A DNA stretch of 64,000 bases, taken from the NCBI GenBank assembly GCA_024639145.1, contig JAHEIZ010000007.1:1-64000 (forward strand), read 5' to 3'. The stretch comes from Actinomycetes bacterium. GTDB lineage: Bacteria > Actinomycetota > Actinomycetes > S36-B12. Both the position numbers and the translations under genes were made by a program. The notes below the pieces were generated by a model, which was not told the DNA's origin, made no database searches, and saw only the letters and a program-made list of their open reading frames with translations. Shown piece after piece: positions 51,412 through 61,477 of this stretch (position 1 is its first letter; each line of letters begins with the position of its first letter).

Positions 51412-51615
51412 TCAGAGTTCGGAACTGCGACCGGGCGCGTGGCTCTCGAGGAGCGCGTACACCTCACTGGCGCGGTAACGGCGATGACCGCCGAGAGTGC
51501 GAATGCTCGCGAGCTTTCCGGCCTTAGCCCACCGAGTGACGGTCTTGGGGTCGACACGAAAGAGTGCTGCGACCTCGGAAGGGGTGAGCAACTGCTCGGA
51601 CTCTGGCCCGGCCAT
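51412..51615 (-). CDS. bldC: BldC-type MerR-like DNA-binding protein
   Basis: 67 aa from ATG 51615, with GGGAGG 7 nt before; the track start adds 74 unrelated residues. It is a single winged helix-turn-helix: LLTPSEVAALFRVDPKTVTRWAKAGKL and TLGGHRRYRASEV (core quoted: RVDPKTVTRWAKAGKL). It is close to Streptomyces BldC, a developmental regulator that binds direct repeats cooperatively. Its regulon here is unknown. The conserved gene order bldC-DUF3073-purM supports the call. Confidence 0.92.
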   Translation of the reverse strand: MAGPESEQLLTPSEVAALFRVDPKTVTRWAKAGKLASIRTLGGHRRYRASEVYALLESHAPGRSSEL

Positions 51616-51920
51616 GCATTTCCTCCCCGCTCGGACTTGCACCCGTGTGGCTTCGTGAACCGTCGTACTGTCCCACCCCCGTGGGGGTGCGGCAAGCGTA
51701 AACGGCCGAAACACCGTGTTTTTCCTGGCTTTCGGGCGGATTTCCCGTCCTCCAGAGCATTGAGTCCGAAATGTCCGTTCCCATCCCGGCCAGACCGGAT
51801 AGCCGCTGCCTGAGGGGCCAGGTAGACTTCGGTTCATTGACGCGCGGCGGCCCCGGGGCTGCTGCGCGAGTTCCGTCCAATACGTACCGGGGCGATGGCC
51901 CCGAATAAGGGGGTCGAGCC
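51616..51920. other. bldC-DUF3073 divergent regulatory gap
   Basis: About 305 bp. It contains a CACCCCC/GGGGGTG hairpin at 51674-51689 in the bldC leader and a 13-bp palindrome AAACAC-C-GTGTTT at 51709-51721. TGACG-containing and AT-poor sequence follows toward DUF3073. No ORF or RNA gene is evident. Confidence 0.5.
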
Positions 51921-52121
51921 ATGGGGCGCGGCCGGGCCAAGGCGAAGCAGACCAAGGTTGCCCGCGAGCTTAAGTACGGTGGTCCGCAGACTGATTTCGA
52001 TCGTCTGCAGGCCGAGCTCGGCGGAGGAAGCAGCACTTACACCAGCACGAGCGTCGACACCGATGATGTCGACGACGAAGACGATCCCTACGCCAAGTAC
52101 CTCAACGACGACGAGAAGTAA
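51921..52121 (+). CDS. DUF3073 protein
   Basis: 66 aa. The basic N-terminus GRGRAKAKQTKVARELKYGG is the family signature, followed by a Ser/Thr stretch and an acidic tail (DDEDDPYAKYLNDDEK). It is conserved across actinobacteria next to bldC and purM, and its function is not known. G-rich sequence before the ATG (GGGGG, 7 nt) may serve as ribosome-binding site. Confidence 0.9.
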   Translation: MGRGRAKAKQTKVARELKYGGPQTDFDRLQAELGGGSSTYTSTSVDTDDVDDEDDPYAKYLNDDEK

Positions 52122-52136
52122 TTCAGGCGTACGCGA

Positions 52137-53228
52137 CTAGAGCACGTAGGAGCCGATCAGCGTCGTCGCGCCGCCCTTGCCACCCTTGGCCTCGGCATCT
52201 CCGTGCTCGCCTTCTCGACGATCACGAATCTCGCCGCACACCCATGACGGCACTCCACGCGCATTCAGCACGCGAAGTGCCTCATCGGCAGCGGATGCCG
52301 CAACGATCGCAATCATGCCCATGCCCATGTTGAACGTGCGCTCGAGCTCAATCTGCTCGACCTTGCCCAGGCTGCCAATGAGCGTGAATACCGGCTGAGG
52401 AGCCCAGGTTGAACGATCAATATCGACGGCAAGATGCGACGGCAGCACTCGCGCGATGTTCGCCGCGATACCGCCACCGGTGATGTGGCTCATCGCATGC
52501 ACCTCGACAGCATCGGCCAGTGCCAGGCAGTCCTTGGCGTAGATACGCGTCGGAATGAGGAGCTCCTCGCCCACCGTGTGCCCGAGATCATCACTATGCG
52601 CGAAGAGCCCGGGACCGTCGTCGCCGAGCAGAACATAACGCGCGAGTGAATAGCCATTGGAGTGCAGGCCCGAGGACTTCATCGCGATGACGACATCACC
52701 GGCGCGCACGAGATCGGCACTCAGCAGGCGGTCAGCCTCCACCACGCCGGTGCCCGCACCCGCCATGTCGTACTCATGCGGACCCAGAAGGCCCGGATGC
52801 TCGGCAGTCTCCCCGCCGAGAAGTGCACAGCCGGCCTGGCGGCAACCCTCGGCGATGCCCGCAACGATGTTGGCAATGCGCTCGGGAACGACCGAACCCG
52901 TAGCGATGTAGTCAGTAAGAAAGAGAGGCTCGGCACCGCAGACCACCAGATCGTCGACGATCATCGCGACGAGATCGATGCCGACCGTGTGGTGGATGTC
53001 GAGGGCCTGCGCCACAGCGACCTTGGTACCCACGCCATCAGTCGAGGTCGCGAGCAGCGGCTTGCGGTACTTGGTCAGGGCAGAGGCATCGAAGAGCCCG
53101 GCGAAACCACCGAAGCTGCCCACGGTCTCGGGGCGCTGGGCCGCGGCCACTGACGCACGCATCAGGGCTACCGCGCGCTCGCCCGCCTCGACATCAACGC
53201 CGGCCGCTGCGTATGACGCACCGCTCAT
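52137..53228 (-). CDS. purM: Phosphoribosylformylglycinamidine cyclo-ligase
   Basis: AIR synthase, step five of purine synthesis, 363 aa. The family signatures are SYAAAGVDVEAGERAV, VGTKVAVAQALDIHHTVGIDLV, LLGGETAEHPG and SSGLHSNGYSLAR. The start overlaps the purF stop by 4 bp (ATGA). The length matches the family. The C-terminus has Gly/Glu-rich residues beyond the usual core. Confidence 0.96.
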   Translation of the reverse strand: MSGASYAAAGVDVEAGERAVALMRASVAAAQRPETVGSFGGFAGLFDASALTKYRKPLLATSTDGVGTKVAVAQALDIHHTVGIDLVAMIVDDLVVCGAEPLFLTDYIATGSVVPERIANIVAGIAEGCRQAGCALLGGETAEHPGLLGPHEYDMAGAGTGVVEADRLLSADLVRAGDVVIAMKSSGLHSNGYSLARYVLLGDDGPGLFAHSDDLGHTVGEELLIPTRIYAKDCLALADAVEVHAMSHITGGGIAANIARVLPSHLAVDIDRSTWAPQPVFTLIGSLGKVEQIELERTFNMGMGMIAIVAASAADEALRVLNARGVPSWVCGEIRDRREGEHGDAEAKGGKGGATTLIGSYVL

Positions 53229-54769
53229 GGTCGATCCAGAGCATCAAGTGCGCCACCGGCAATGGTGTTCGTGACACCCTCAGCGTCGACCACGCGACGC
53301 TCGATGCCGTCGAGAACCTGCTTGCCCACCGCCTGCTGAGCCTCGGGAATCTGCACCGGGTAGATGCCATCGAAGCAGGCGCGGCACAGGTTGTCCTTGG
53401 GAATGGTCGTGGTCTTGATCAGCATGTCGAGATCGACATAGCCGAGGGAATCGGCACCGATGGACGTGCAGATCTCGTCAATGGTGAGGCCGTTGGCCAC
53501 GAGCTCGGCACGAGTCGCGAAGTCGATTCCGTAGAAGCACGGCCACTTCACCGGCGGACTGCTGATGCGCACGTGAACTTCCTTCGCACCGGCCTCGCGC
53601 AGCATGCGCACGAGTGCGCGTTGCGTGTTACCGCGCACGATGGAATCGTCGACGACGACAAGGCGCTGGCCGGCGATGACCTCGCGGAGGGGGTTCAACT
53701 TCAGACGGATGCCCAACTGGCGAATGGTCTGCGAGGGCTGGATGAACGTGCGGCCGACATAGGCGTTCTTGACCAGACCCTCGGCGAACGGAATGCCGGA
53801 TTCCTGCGCGTAGCCGATGGCGGCATATCGGCCGGACTCGGGAACCGGGATGACGAGATCAGCCTCGACCGGGTGCTCGCGCGCCAGCTCGCGACCGATC
53901 TCGACTCGCGAGACCTGAACACTGCGGCCAGCGATAGTGGTGTCGGGACGAGCGAGGTAGACGTACTCGAAGAGGCAGCCCTTGGGCTTCGCCTCGGCGA
54001 AACGCTGGGAGCGCAGGCCGTGCTCGTCGATGCAGATGAGCTCGCCCGGCTCTACCTCGCGCACGAAGGCGGCACCGACGATGTCGAGCGCTGCCGTCTC
54101 ACTGGCGATCACCCATCCGCGCTCGAGGCGACCGAGAACCAGCGGACGGATGCCCTGGGGGTCACGTGCGCCGTAGAGAGCGTCGTCATCCATGAAGACG
54201 AGAGAGAAAGCGCCACGCACATGAGGCAACTCGAGCATTGCCGCGGCCTCGATGCTGAGATCGGGATGAACAGCAATCAGGGCAGTGAGCACATCGGTGT
54301 CATTGGTCGCCATCGCCTCGCCCAACGGCAGCTCGCCTGAGTTGCCCGCCAAGGTCGCCAGCCTGGTCGCGAGTTCGCGCGTATTGGTGATGTTGCCGTT
54401 GTGGCCGAGGGCCAGGTGACCCGTTGCCGTCGAGCGAAGGATCGGCTGGGCGTTCTCCCAGACGCTCGCACCCGTGGTCGAGTAACGCGTGTGCCCGATG
54501 GCCACGTGCCCCTTCAAGGACTCCAGGCTCGCCTCGGTGAACACCTGCGAGACCAGGCCCATGTCCTTATATACGAGGATGTGGCTGCCGTCGCTGACCG
54601 CGATTCCGGCGGATTCCTGGCCGCGATGCTGGAGCGCGTAAAGGCCGAAGTACGTGAGTTTGGCAACCTCGTCGCCGGGAGCCCAGACCCCGAATACGCC
54701 ACAGGCGTCCTGGGGGCCCTTATCGCCGGGAAGGAGGTCATGGTTCAGAAGTCCATCGCCTCGCGCCAC
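53225..54769 (-). CDS. purF: Amidophosphoribosyltransferase (4Fe-4S type)
   Basis: Commits PRPP to purine synthesis, 514 aa. A short propeptide precedes the nucleophile Cys in DACGVFGVW (about residue 23). The PRPP-binding loop is VVVDDSIVRGNT. Four Cys at positions typical of the Bacillus-type Fe-S enzyme are present (KGCLFEY, WPCFYGID, LCRAC). The predicted start is GTG 54769 and leaderless (TATCCT plus 6 nt), independent of the pot operon that ends 21 bp upstream. Confidence 0.96.
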   Translation of the reverse strand: MARGDGLLNHDLLPGDKGPQDACGVFGVWAPGDEVAKLTYFGLYALQHRGQESAGIAVSDGSHILVYKDMGLVSQVFTEASLESLKGHVAIGHTRYSTTGASVWENAQPILRSTATGHLALGHNGNITNTRELATRLATLAGNSGELPLGEAMATNDTDVLTALIAVHPDLSIEAAAMLELPHVRGAFSLVFMDDDALYGARDPQGIRPLVLGRLERGWVIASETAALDIVGAAFVREVEPGELICIDEHGLRSQRFAEAKPKGCLFEYVYLARPDTTIAGRSVQVSRVEIGRELAREHPVEADLVIPVPESGRYAAIGYAQESGIPFAEGLVKNAYVGRTFIQPSQTIRQLGIRLKLNPLREVIAGQRLVVVDDSIVRGNTQRALVRMLREAGAKEVHVRISSPPVKWPCFYGIDFATRAELVANGLTIDEICTSIGADSLGYVDLDMLIKTTTIPKDNLCRACFDGIYPVQIPEAQQAVGKQVLDGIERRVVDAEGVTNTIAGGALDALDRP

Positions 54770-54775
54770 GCCCTA

Positions 54776-54781
54776 AGGATA
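54776..54781 (-). promoter_or_regulatory. -10 box, leaderless start of purF
   Basis: TATCCT on the minus strand is separated from GTG 54769 by 6 nt; no Shine-Dalgarno. Confidence 0.5.
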
Positions 54782-54790
54782 CGGGATAGA

Positions 54791-55597
54791 TCAGATGACT
54801 CCACCAGCGCGCTCGTCATCGCTGCCGAACTTCTGGGCCACGTAGATGGGAATGATGCTGACCAGGACCAGGGCGGCGGCCACCACGTTGACAATCGGTG
54901 CCTGATTGGGTCGGAAGAGGTTCTGGTAGATCCAGATCGGCAGGGTCGTAATGCCCGGCCCTGCGGTGAAGGTCGTGACGATGATCTCGTCGAAGGAGAG
55001 TCCGAAGGCCAGGATTCCGCCGGCCAGGATCGCTGACTTCATGAGCGGGAAGGTCACCAGTCTGAAGGTGGTCCACCCGCCCGCGCCGAGATCCGACGAT
55101 GCCTCCTCAACGCTGCCGCCCATCCGGCGCAGGCGCGCGAGAACGTTGTTGTAGACCACCACCATGCAGAAGGTCGCATGGGCGACGACAAGGGTGAGGA
55201 AGGTGAGCCCGCCCAGGTACGACGTGAAGACATTGTTCAGCGCGATGCCCGTGACAATTCCCGGGAGTGCGATGGGCAGGACGATCAGCAAGGAGATCGA
55301 CTCGCGGCCGAAGAAGCGGTAGCGAGCGATGGCAAGCGAGATCAGGAGTCCGAGGACAAGCGCGATCGCGGTCGCGCACAGGGCGACGACGACGCTCGTC
55401 AGCAAGGCACTGCGTACGCCTTCATTGTCGACTGCCTTCGACCACCATTCGGTCGTGTAGCCGGTCGGCGGCCAGGTCAGCGACTTGTTGGTGCTGAAGG
55501 AGTTGATCAGGATGATGCCGAGCGGCACGTAGACGAAAGCGCCGGCGATGATGGCGAAGATACCCAGGAGCATCTTGGTTCCGCGGGAGAGAGTCAT
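54791..55597 (-). CDS. potC: Polyamine ABC permease, PotC type
   Basis: Membrane subunit of a spermidine/putrescine-type importer, 268 aa with six membrane segments. The EAA-like loop is VEEASSDLGAGGWTTFRLVTFP (about residues 165-185). The tail has a short acidic/basic end (KFGSDDERAGG). It is the last gene of the pot operon, 2 bp after potB. The adjacent purF start is leaderless, so the operon probably ends here. The length fits PotC. Confidence 0.88.
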   Translation of the reverse strand: MTLSRGTKMLLGIFAIIAGAFVYVPLGIILINSFSTNKSLTWPPTGYTTEWWSKAVDNEGVRSALLTSVVVALCATAIALVLGLLISLAIARYRFFGRESISLLIVLPIALPGIVTGIALNNVFTSYLGGLTFLTLVVAHATFCMVVVYNNVLARLRRMGGSVEEASSDLGAGGWTTFRLVTFPLMKSAILAGGILAFGLSFDEIIVTTFTAGPGITTLPIWIYQNLFRPNQAPIVNVVAAALVLVSIIPIYVAQKFGSDDERAGGVI

Positions 55598-55599
55598 GG

Positions 55600-56469
55600 C
55601 TACACGCTCTCCAGTGCGCCGGTCTTACGCACGGCCAGCAAGTACAGCACGATGATGATGACCGGCAAGGTGGCCACTGCAGCGGCGAAGGGCAGATTCG
55701 TCACATAGGTCTGCTGCACGATGTTTCCCAGCATCGTGACCTTTCCGCCGACGATCTGAGCGGTGATGTAGTCACCGAGACTCAGCGAGAAGGTGAAGAT
55801 CGAGCCCGCCACCACAGACGGGAAGATCATCGGGATCACGATGCTCCGGAAGGTGCGCCCTGAATGGGCGCCGAGATCCGCCGACGCATCGAGCATCGAA
55901 TCCGGTAGACGCGTGAGACCCGCGTAGACCGGGAGGATCATGTAGGGCAGCCAGAGATAGGTCAGCGTGATGACGATGCCGACGTAGCCATACCCCGGTC
56001 CGTCGAGACCGAGGGGCTTCAGGAACCAGGCGATCACGCCAGTCTCGGGCTGAAGCATCGATCGCCAGGCGTAGACCTTCACCAGGTACGACGCCCAGAG
56101 CGGGGTCAGCACGAGCGCGATCATGACCGGGCGCCAGTTCCGCGGCGCGACTCGCGCCATGAAGAAAGCGAGGGGCACGGCAATCACCAAGCACAGGATC
56201 GTGACCAGCAAGGCAATCGAAATCGTGCGAAACACGGATTGGTAATAGGCAGACGTCGTGAAGAGCGTCTGGAAGTTCTTCAGGCTGAAAGACCGGACAA
56301 CCTGACTGGTGAAGTCGTCGACCTGGTAGAACGCCGTCAGGAAGAGGGCGCCAAGCGACCCCAGGTAGACCACGACCAACCACGCCATCGGGGCGGTGAG
56401 CAGGCCGCCCAGGCGAAGCCCGGGATGCCTGTACCAAAAACCCCGATGGGTGGCGGTCGTGGTCGTCAC
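55600..56469 (-). CDS. potB: Polyamine ABC permease, PotB type
   Basis: Membrane partner of PotC, 289 aa, six membrane segments. The EAA-like loop is LDASADLGAHSGRTFRSIVIP (about residues 205-225). Its first membrane segment follows a short basic cytoplasmic start (GFWYRHPGLRLGG). It lies 25 bp after the substrate-binding gene stop and 2 bp before potC. The pair order potB-potC and the PotD-like receptor support polyamine transport. Confidence 0.88.
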   Translation of the reverse strand: MTTTTATHRGFWYRHPGLRLGGLLTAPMAWLVVVYLGSLGALFLTAFYQVDDFTSQVVRSFSLKNFQTLFTTSAYYQSVFRTISIALLVTILCLVIAVPLAFFMARVAPRNWRPVMIALVLTPLWASYLVKVYAWRSMLQPETGVIAWFLKPLGLDGPGYGYVGIVITLTYLWLPYMILPVYAGLTRLPDSMLDASADLGAHSGRTFRSIVIPMIFPSVVAGSIFTFSLSLGDYITAQIVGGKVTMLGNIVQQTYVTNLPFAAAVATLPVIIIVLYLLAVRKTGALESV

Positions 56470-56494
56470 TGAGTTCTTCCTCCGCTACGCAGCG

Positions 56495-57721
56495 CTAGCT
56501 ACGCAGTGCGCTCCAGGCAGTGCCCCACTCGCTGTAGGGGATGCACTGCACATCGGTGCGACCATCAAGGCACTTAGTGGTCGGCGTGTTCCAGTAGTAG
56601 ACGTCCTTCCAGTACTCGGTATCACCCGCGTGATACGTCGTGCAGAAGTTCTTGTCACTGGTGAGGTCACATGCCTTGGCGTTCGACGGAGCCTCGCCGA
56701 ACCACTCTGCAACCTGCGCGTTGACCGACGGCGAAGCGATGTAGTCGACCCACTTGTAAGCGCAATTGATGTGCGGTGTGTCCTTCGCGATCATCCACGT
56801 GTCGGACCAGCCGGTCGCGCCTTCCTTGGCCTTGGCAGCCGCGACATGACCGCCGTCGGCCTCGGCGAGATTTGCGATGACCTGCCATGAGGTACCCACA
56901 GCCGTGGAGCCGGACTCGAAGGCCTGGGTGGCCTTCGTGTAATCCGACCAGTACTCGCCGATGAGATCCTTCTGCTGCGTCAGCAGTGCCATCGCGGCAT
57001 CAAACTGAGTCTTGTCGAGGGCATACGGATCCGTGATGCCGAGCTCCGGCTGGGTGGCCATCAGGTAGACCGCTGCGTCCGCGATGAAAATGGGCGAGTC
57101 GTATGCGGTTACTGCGCCCTTGTACGGGGAGTTGGCGTCGAAGGTCACTGCCCAAGAGTCGAGCGGAGTGGTGACCTTGTCGGTGTTCCACATGATGAGG
57201 TTCGCTCCACGACCATGCGGGATCCCATAGGCGACACCGTCGACGCTGTTGAACTTCTGCATCTTCAGGTCAGGGAAGATGTCGGCGTAGCTCGGTACGA
57301 GGTCGGTGTTGACCGGCTGCACCAGATCGCCGTAGATCAGGCGAAGGGTGGCGTCACCTGATGCCGAGACGACATCCCAGCCACCGCCCTGCATGAGCTT
57401 CACGGCCTCGTCGGAGGTACCGAAGGTCTTCAGGTTGACCTTGCAACCGGAGTCCTTCTCGAATTGGGTAACCCAGTCAACCTTGGGATCGGTCGAACCG
57501 TCCTCGACGTAACCCGGCCACGCCAGGATGTTGACCTGGCCCTCGCCCGTGCCCACCGGGCCTGCGAAGGCAGGGCCGCCAGGGGCCTCGGCTGCGGCAC
57601 CCGAGGATGCGGCAGCACTTCCGGCGCTCGAACTGCTGCCCGAGCTGCCACCGCATGCGGCAACGAGCAGCATTGCGCTCGCGCTCACCACGGTGGCCTT
57701 GAGTAGACGCTTTGCGTGCAT
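56495..57721 (-). CDS. potD: Polyamine ABC substrate-binding lipoprotein, PotD type
   Basis: Lipid-anchored receptor of 408 aa. The lipobox is LVAACGG, followed by a Ser/Ala linker, then an opening NILAWPGYVEDGSTDPKVDWV typical of PotD/PotF. A conserved region near the ligand site is ASGDATLRLIYGDL. AAGGAGG precedes the start. It is the second gene of the pot operon, 42 bp after potA. Closely related receptors bind putrescine, spermidine or other small cations, and the exact ligand is open. Confidence 0.88.
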   Translation of the reverse strand: MHAKRLLKATVVSASAMLLVAACGGSSGSSSSAGSAAASSGAAAEAPGGPAFAGPVGTGEGQVNILAWPGYVEDGSTDPKVDWVTQFEKDSGCKVNLKTFGTSDEAVKLMQGGGWDVVSASGDATLRLIYGDLVQPVNTDLVPSYADIFPDLKMQKFNSVDGVAYGIPHGRGANLIMWNTDKVTTPLDSWAVTFDANSPYKGAVTAYDSPIFIADAAVYLMATQPELGITDPYALDKTQFDAAMALLTQQKDLIGEYWSDYTKATQAFESGSTAVGTSWQVIANLAEADGGHVAAAKAKEGATGWSDTWMIAKDTPHINCAYKWVDYIASPSVNAQVAEWFGEAPSNAKACDLTSDKNFCTTYHAGDTEYWKDVYYWNTPTTKCLDGRTDVQCIPYSEWGTAWSALRS

Positions 57722-57763
57722 CTACGCCTCCTTATTTCGATGGGTGATCGTCCGGTTGGCCGA

Positions 57764-58786
57764 TCAGTTCACTGAGTACTCGTGCTCCGTGTTCCAGAGC
57801 AGCGTCACGTTCTCTCCGCGCATGGCGAGTCTCTGATCTGCGTGACGACCAGAGTTCTGCTCGACGGCGACGAGAGTGCCGCCAGGAGCGAGGTCAATGA
57901 CCATGCGTGTCGACATCCCGACGTAGATGACTTCGCGCACGGTGCCGGCCACGGCCCGCTCTCCTGCTTCGCCAGCTGTGCCAGCGGCAGCGATGCGGAT
58001 CTTCTCAGGCCGAATCGACCAGGTACCGGCACTGCCCAGAACCGCGAGCGCAGTCTCGTCTCGGAGCAGATTCGAGGTGCCCACGAAGCCCGCAACGAAT
58101 TCAGATGCAGGGAACTCGTAGATCTCGGCCGGTGTGCCGAGCTGCACGATGCGCCCCTCATTGAAGACTGCGATGCGATCGGACATCGTGAGGGCCTCGT
58201 CCTGATCGTGCGTGACGAAGACGAAGGTAATGCCTACATCGCGCTGGATTGCCTTGAGCTCGACCTGCATCTGCTCGCGGAGCTTGAGGTCGAGTGCGCC
58301 GAGCGGCTCGTCGAGCAAGAGGACCTTCGGACGATTCACGAGAGCGCGGGCCAGGGCAACCCGCTGACGCTGGCCGCCCGAGAGCTGCGACGGAGCACGA
58401 TCACCGAGGTCCGTCAGGCGAACTCCCTCGAGCGCCTCCAGCGCGCGGGCACGCCGTTCGGCCTTGGGAACCTTCTTCACACGCAGGCCGTACTCGATGT
58501 TCTCGAGGACGGTCATATGCGGGAAGAGGGCGTAGTCCTGGAAGACAGTGTTCACGTCACGCGCATACGGCGGCGCATTCGTCACGTTGACGCCGGCGAG
58601 TTCGATCGTGCCTGCGTCAGGGCGCTCGAAGCCCGCGATCATGCGCAGCACCGTGGTCTTACCCGAGCCCGAGGGACCGAGGAGAGTGAGGAATTCTCCG
58701 TCGATGACGTCGAGATCGACGTTGTCGACGGCTACGACGGAACCGAAGGTGCGACGCAGGCCGCGCACGCGAATTGCTGGGGTCAC
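57764..58786 (-). CDS. potA: Polyamine ABC ATPase, PotA type
   Basis: ATPase of the importer, 340 aa. Walker A is [16 protein letters not shown], signature [15 protein letters not shown], Walker [12 protein letters not shown], and the switch His is in [13 protein letters not shown]. The C-terminal TOBE-type domain (from about residue 250) is present, as in PotA. The start is GTG 58786 with a TAGGGT box 6 nt before it. It is the first gene of the operon. Confidence 0.94.
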   Translation of the reverse strand: MTPAIRVRGLRRTFGSVVAVDNVDLDVIDGEFLTLLGPSGSGKTTVLRMIAGFERPDAGTIELAGVNVTNAPPYARDVNTVFQDYALFPHMTVLENIEYGLRVKKVPKAERRARALEALEGVRLTDLGDRAPSQLSGGQRQRVALARALVNRPKVLLLDEPLGALDLKLREQMQVELKAIQRDVGITFVFVTHDQDEALTMSDRIAVFNEGRIVQLGTPAEIYEFPASEFVAGFVGTSNLLRDETALAVLGSAGTWSIRPEKIRIAAAGTAGEAGERAVAGTVREVIYVGMSTRMVIDLAPGGTLVAVEQNSGRHADQRLAMRGENVTLLWNTEHEYSVN

Positions 58787-58792
58787 GCGGCA

Positions 58793-58798
58793 ACCCTA
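58793..58798 (-). promoter_or_regulatory. -10 box, leaderless start of the pot operon
   Basis: TAGGGT (TANNNT class) on the minus strand, 6 nt before GTG 58786. Confidence 0.45.
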
Positions 58799-58884
58799 AT
58801 GAGGGGACGCGAATTCGCACCCTGAGTCGCGCAAAAGGAATGAAGTCGTTACCTGACGGAAATCACGGCAACGAAATCCGCAGG

Positions 58885-59226
58885 TCAGAACAGCGGGAGC
58901 CATTCGGAGAGGTCGGATCTCTCACCGCTGGCGTGCACTCGACCCGTCGAAACCCCTTGCTGCCAGGTGAGATCGCCGCAGGCGAGAGCCAGCCAGGTAG
59001 CGGCGTCCATCTCGACAACGGCGGCCGGCGTACCGCGCCGGTGAGTGTGCCCGGCAACCGCCTGCACAGCCGCGAACGGCGGAATCCGCACTTCGACACT
59101 TCGGCCCGGAGCGCGTTCGACAAGAGCGGCGAGCGCCGCCTTCACAGCAACCTTCGCCTCCAGGCGATCAGGAATGTTGCCCGCGAGGTAGGCGGCACGG
59201 ACCGCCGTGACCTCGTCGGGGATCAC
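58885..59226 (-). CDS. SCP2-like sterol carrier family protein
   Basis: 113 aa from GTG 59226, which begins 1 nt after the purL stop, so it is translationally coupled; the track start lies within purL. The fold is that of an SCP2/maleylpyruvate-isomerase-like domain: RSVEVRIPPFAAVQAV and a late segment VVEMDAATWLALACGDLTW. This small protein commonly follows purL in actinobacteria. Its role is unknown. Confidence 0.8.
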   Translation of the reverse strand: MIPDEVTAVRAAYLAGNIPDRLEAKVAVKAALAALVERAPGRSVEVRIPPFAAVQAVAGHTHRRGTPAAVVEMDAATWLALACGDLTWQQGVSTGRVHASGERSDLSEWLPLF

Positions 59227-59227
59227 G

Positions 59228-61477
59228 TCAGTTCGCGAAGATGGCCGGGATGGTCGCCTCATGCGAGCGGCGGAGCTCGACGATCGGGGCGCTGAATTGG
59301 CCCGTGATCTCGACTGCATCGCCACCGGTCTCGCCCAATCGCGTGGCCGGCAGGCCGGCAGCGGCGCAGGACGCGACGAAAGCCGCCTCATGTGCGGGAG
59401 TGACCACGGCGATTGCGCGCCCGGTCGATTCGGCGAAGCAGAAGACGAACGGATCGAGATCGGCAGGCACTGCCGCCTTCACGCCGATGCCTGACTTCAT
59501 CGCCATCTCGGTGAGAGTGATCGCGATGCCGCCGTCGGAGATGTCGTGCGCCGCAGCGACGATGCCCGCAGATGACGCGGTGACGAGAACCTCGGAGAGC
59601 ACGCGCTCGCGCTGGAGGTCGACGACCGGCGGGAGTCCGCCGAGGTGACCATGCACGTGGTGTGCCCATTCGCTGCCGGCGAACTCGTCACGGGTGTCAC
59701 CCAGCACGTAGACGACCTGGCCCTCTGCTGACCATGCCATCGGAGTGCGCTTATCGACGTTGTCGATGACGGCGAGCACGCCCACGACAGGCGTCGGAAG
59801 GATCGCGGTGTCGCCAGTCTGGTTGTAGAACGAAACGTTGCCGCCGGTGACAGGAACACCGAGCTCGAGGCAGCCATCGGCGAGACCACGGCAGGCCTCG
59901 GAGAACTGCCACATCACCTCAGGATCTTCGGGTGAACCGAAGTTGAGGCAGTTGGTAACGGCGAGGGGCTTCGCGCCGGCGACCGACACGTTGCGGTAGG
60001 ACTCGGCAAGCGCGAGCCTGGCGCCGTTGTATGGATCGAGCTTCGCGTAGCGACCGTTGCAGTCGGTCGAGATTGCGACGCCACGGCCCGTGGTTTCATC
60101 GACGCGAATCATGCCGGCATCCTCAGGCTGCGCAAGCACCGTGTTGCCGAGCACGTAGCGGTCATACTGATCGGTGATCCAGGCCTTCGATGCAAGGTTT
60201 GGCGCCCCGATCAGGTTGATCAGAGTGGCCCGCAGCTGCTCGCCGTCGGTCGGGCGCGGCAGCGAATCAGGAGTGTCGGCCTGAAGGGCGTCCTGCCATG
60301 ACGGACGGTGGAAAGGGCGCTCGTAGATCGGACCATCGTGCGCCACACTTCGCGGCGGAACGTCGACGATCTGCTCCCCGTGCCAGTCGACGGTAAGACG
60401 ACCTGAGGCGTTGACCTCACCGATGACGACGGCCTCGACGTCCCACTTCTTGATCAGGGACATGAATTCATCGAGCTTGGCGGGGGTCACGATTGCGCAC
60501 ATGCGCTCCTGCGACTCGCTCATCAGGATCTCTTCAGGCGAGAGGGTCTTGTCGCGCAGCAGAACGCGGTCAAGCCATACGTGCATTCCGCCATCACCAT
60601 TGGATGCGAGCTCACTTGTCGCGCACGAGATGCCTGCACCGCCAAGATCCTGAATGCCCTCGACGAGCCCTGCGTGCAGCACCTCGAGGGTTGCCTCGAT
60701 CAGCAACTTCTCCATGAACGGATCGCCGACCTGAACGCTCGGACGCTTCGCCGGGCCGTCGGCGTCGAAGGTCTCGGACGCGAGAACGGAAACGCCGCCA
60801 ATGCCATCGCCACCGGTGCGTGCGCCATACAGGACAACGAGATTCCCGACGCCCTTGGCGCTCGCCAGGTGAATGTCCTCGTGACGCATCGAGCCCACGC
60901 ACAGTGCATTCACGAGCGGGTTGCCGAGATACGTGGGGTCGAAGACGACCTCTCCGCCGATATTCGGCAGGCCCAGGCAGTTGCCGTATCCGCCGATCCC
61001 GCTGACGATGCCCGGCAGTACGCGACGGGTATCGGGTGCATCGAGCGGCCCGAAACGCAAGGGATCCATGACCGCGAGCGGTCGGGCGCCCATCGAGATG
61101 ATGTCGCGGACGATGCCACCGACACCTGTCGCTGCGCCCTGGTAAGGCTCGACGTACGACGGATGGTTGTGGCTCTCGACCTTGAAGGTGACGGCCCAGC
61201 CGTCGCCGATGTCGACGACGCCGGCGTTCTCGCCGATGCCGACGAGGAGCGCATCGGTCTTGGGAGCCTTCTCGCCGAACTGGCGCAAGTGCACCTTCGA
61301 CGACTTGTACGAGCAGTGCTCGCTCCACATCACCGAGTACATCGCGAGCTCGGATGACGTGGGGCGACGACCGAGGATCTCGCGAATGCGCTCGTACTCA
61401 TCGGGCTTGAGACCGAGCTCGGCAAAGGGCTGCGGGGCCTCGGGGTGTGCCTGCGCGGCAGCAACGGTGTCGGTCAT
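59228..61477 (-). CDS. purL: Phosphoribosylformylglycinamidine synthase II
   Basis: FGAM synthase large subunit of the PurSQL complex, 749 aa. The landmarks are the N-terminal [31 protein letters not shown], and the second ATP-binding half with [12 protein letters not shown] and [12 protein letters not shown]. The small, PurQ-separate form is consistent with the neighbouring purQ and purS. The start overlaps the purQ stop by 1 bp. The SCP2-like gene follows with a 1-nt gap. Confidence 0.97.
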   Translation of the reverse strand: MTDTVAAAQAHPEAPQPFAELGLKPDEYERIREILGRRPTSSELAMYSVMWSEHCSYKSSKVHLRQFGEKAPKTDALLVGIGENAGVVDIGDGWAVTFKVESHNHPSYVEPYQGAATGVGGIVRDIISMGARPLAVMDPLRFGPLDAPDTRRVLPGIVSGIGGYGNCLGLPNIGGEVVFDPTYLGNPLVNALCVGSMRHEDIHLASAKGVGNLVVLYGARTGGDGIGGVSVLASETFDADGPAKRPSVQVGDPFMEKLLIEATLEVLHAGLVEGIQDLGGAGISCATSELASNGDGGMHVWLDRVLLRDKTLSPEEILMSESQERMCAIVTPAKLDEFMSLIKKWDVEAVVIGEVNASGRLTVDWHGEQIVDVPPRSVAHDGPIYERPFHRPSWQDALQADTPDSLPRPTDGEQLRATLINLIGAPNLASKAWITDQYDRYVLGNTVLAQPEDAGMIRVDETTGRGVAISTDCNGRYAKLDPYNGARLALAESYRNVSVAGAKPLAVTNCLNFGSPEDPEVMWQFSEACRGLADGCLELGVPVTGGNVSFYNQTGDTAILPTPVVGVLAVIDNVDKRTPMAWSAEGQVVYVLGDTRDEFAGSEWAHHVHGHLGGLPPVVDLQRERVLSEVLVTASSAGIVAAAHDISDGGIAITLTEMAMKSGIGVKAAVPADLDPFVFCFAESTGRAIAVVTPAHEAAFVASCAAAGLPATRLGETGGDAVEITGQFSAPIVELRRSHEATIPAIFAN

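Noticed and set aside
53213-54340. Plus-strand ORF of 375 aa opposite purF
   Set aside because: purF has intact motifs on the other strand across this region; the ORF is a shadow.
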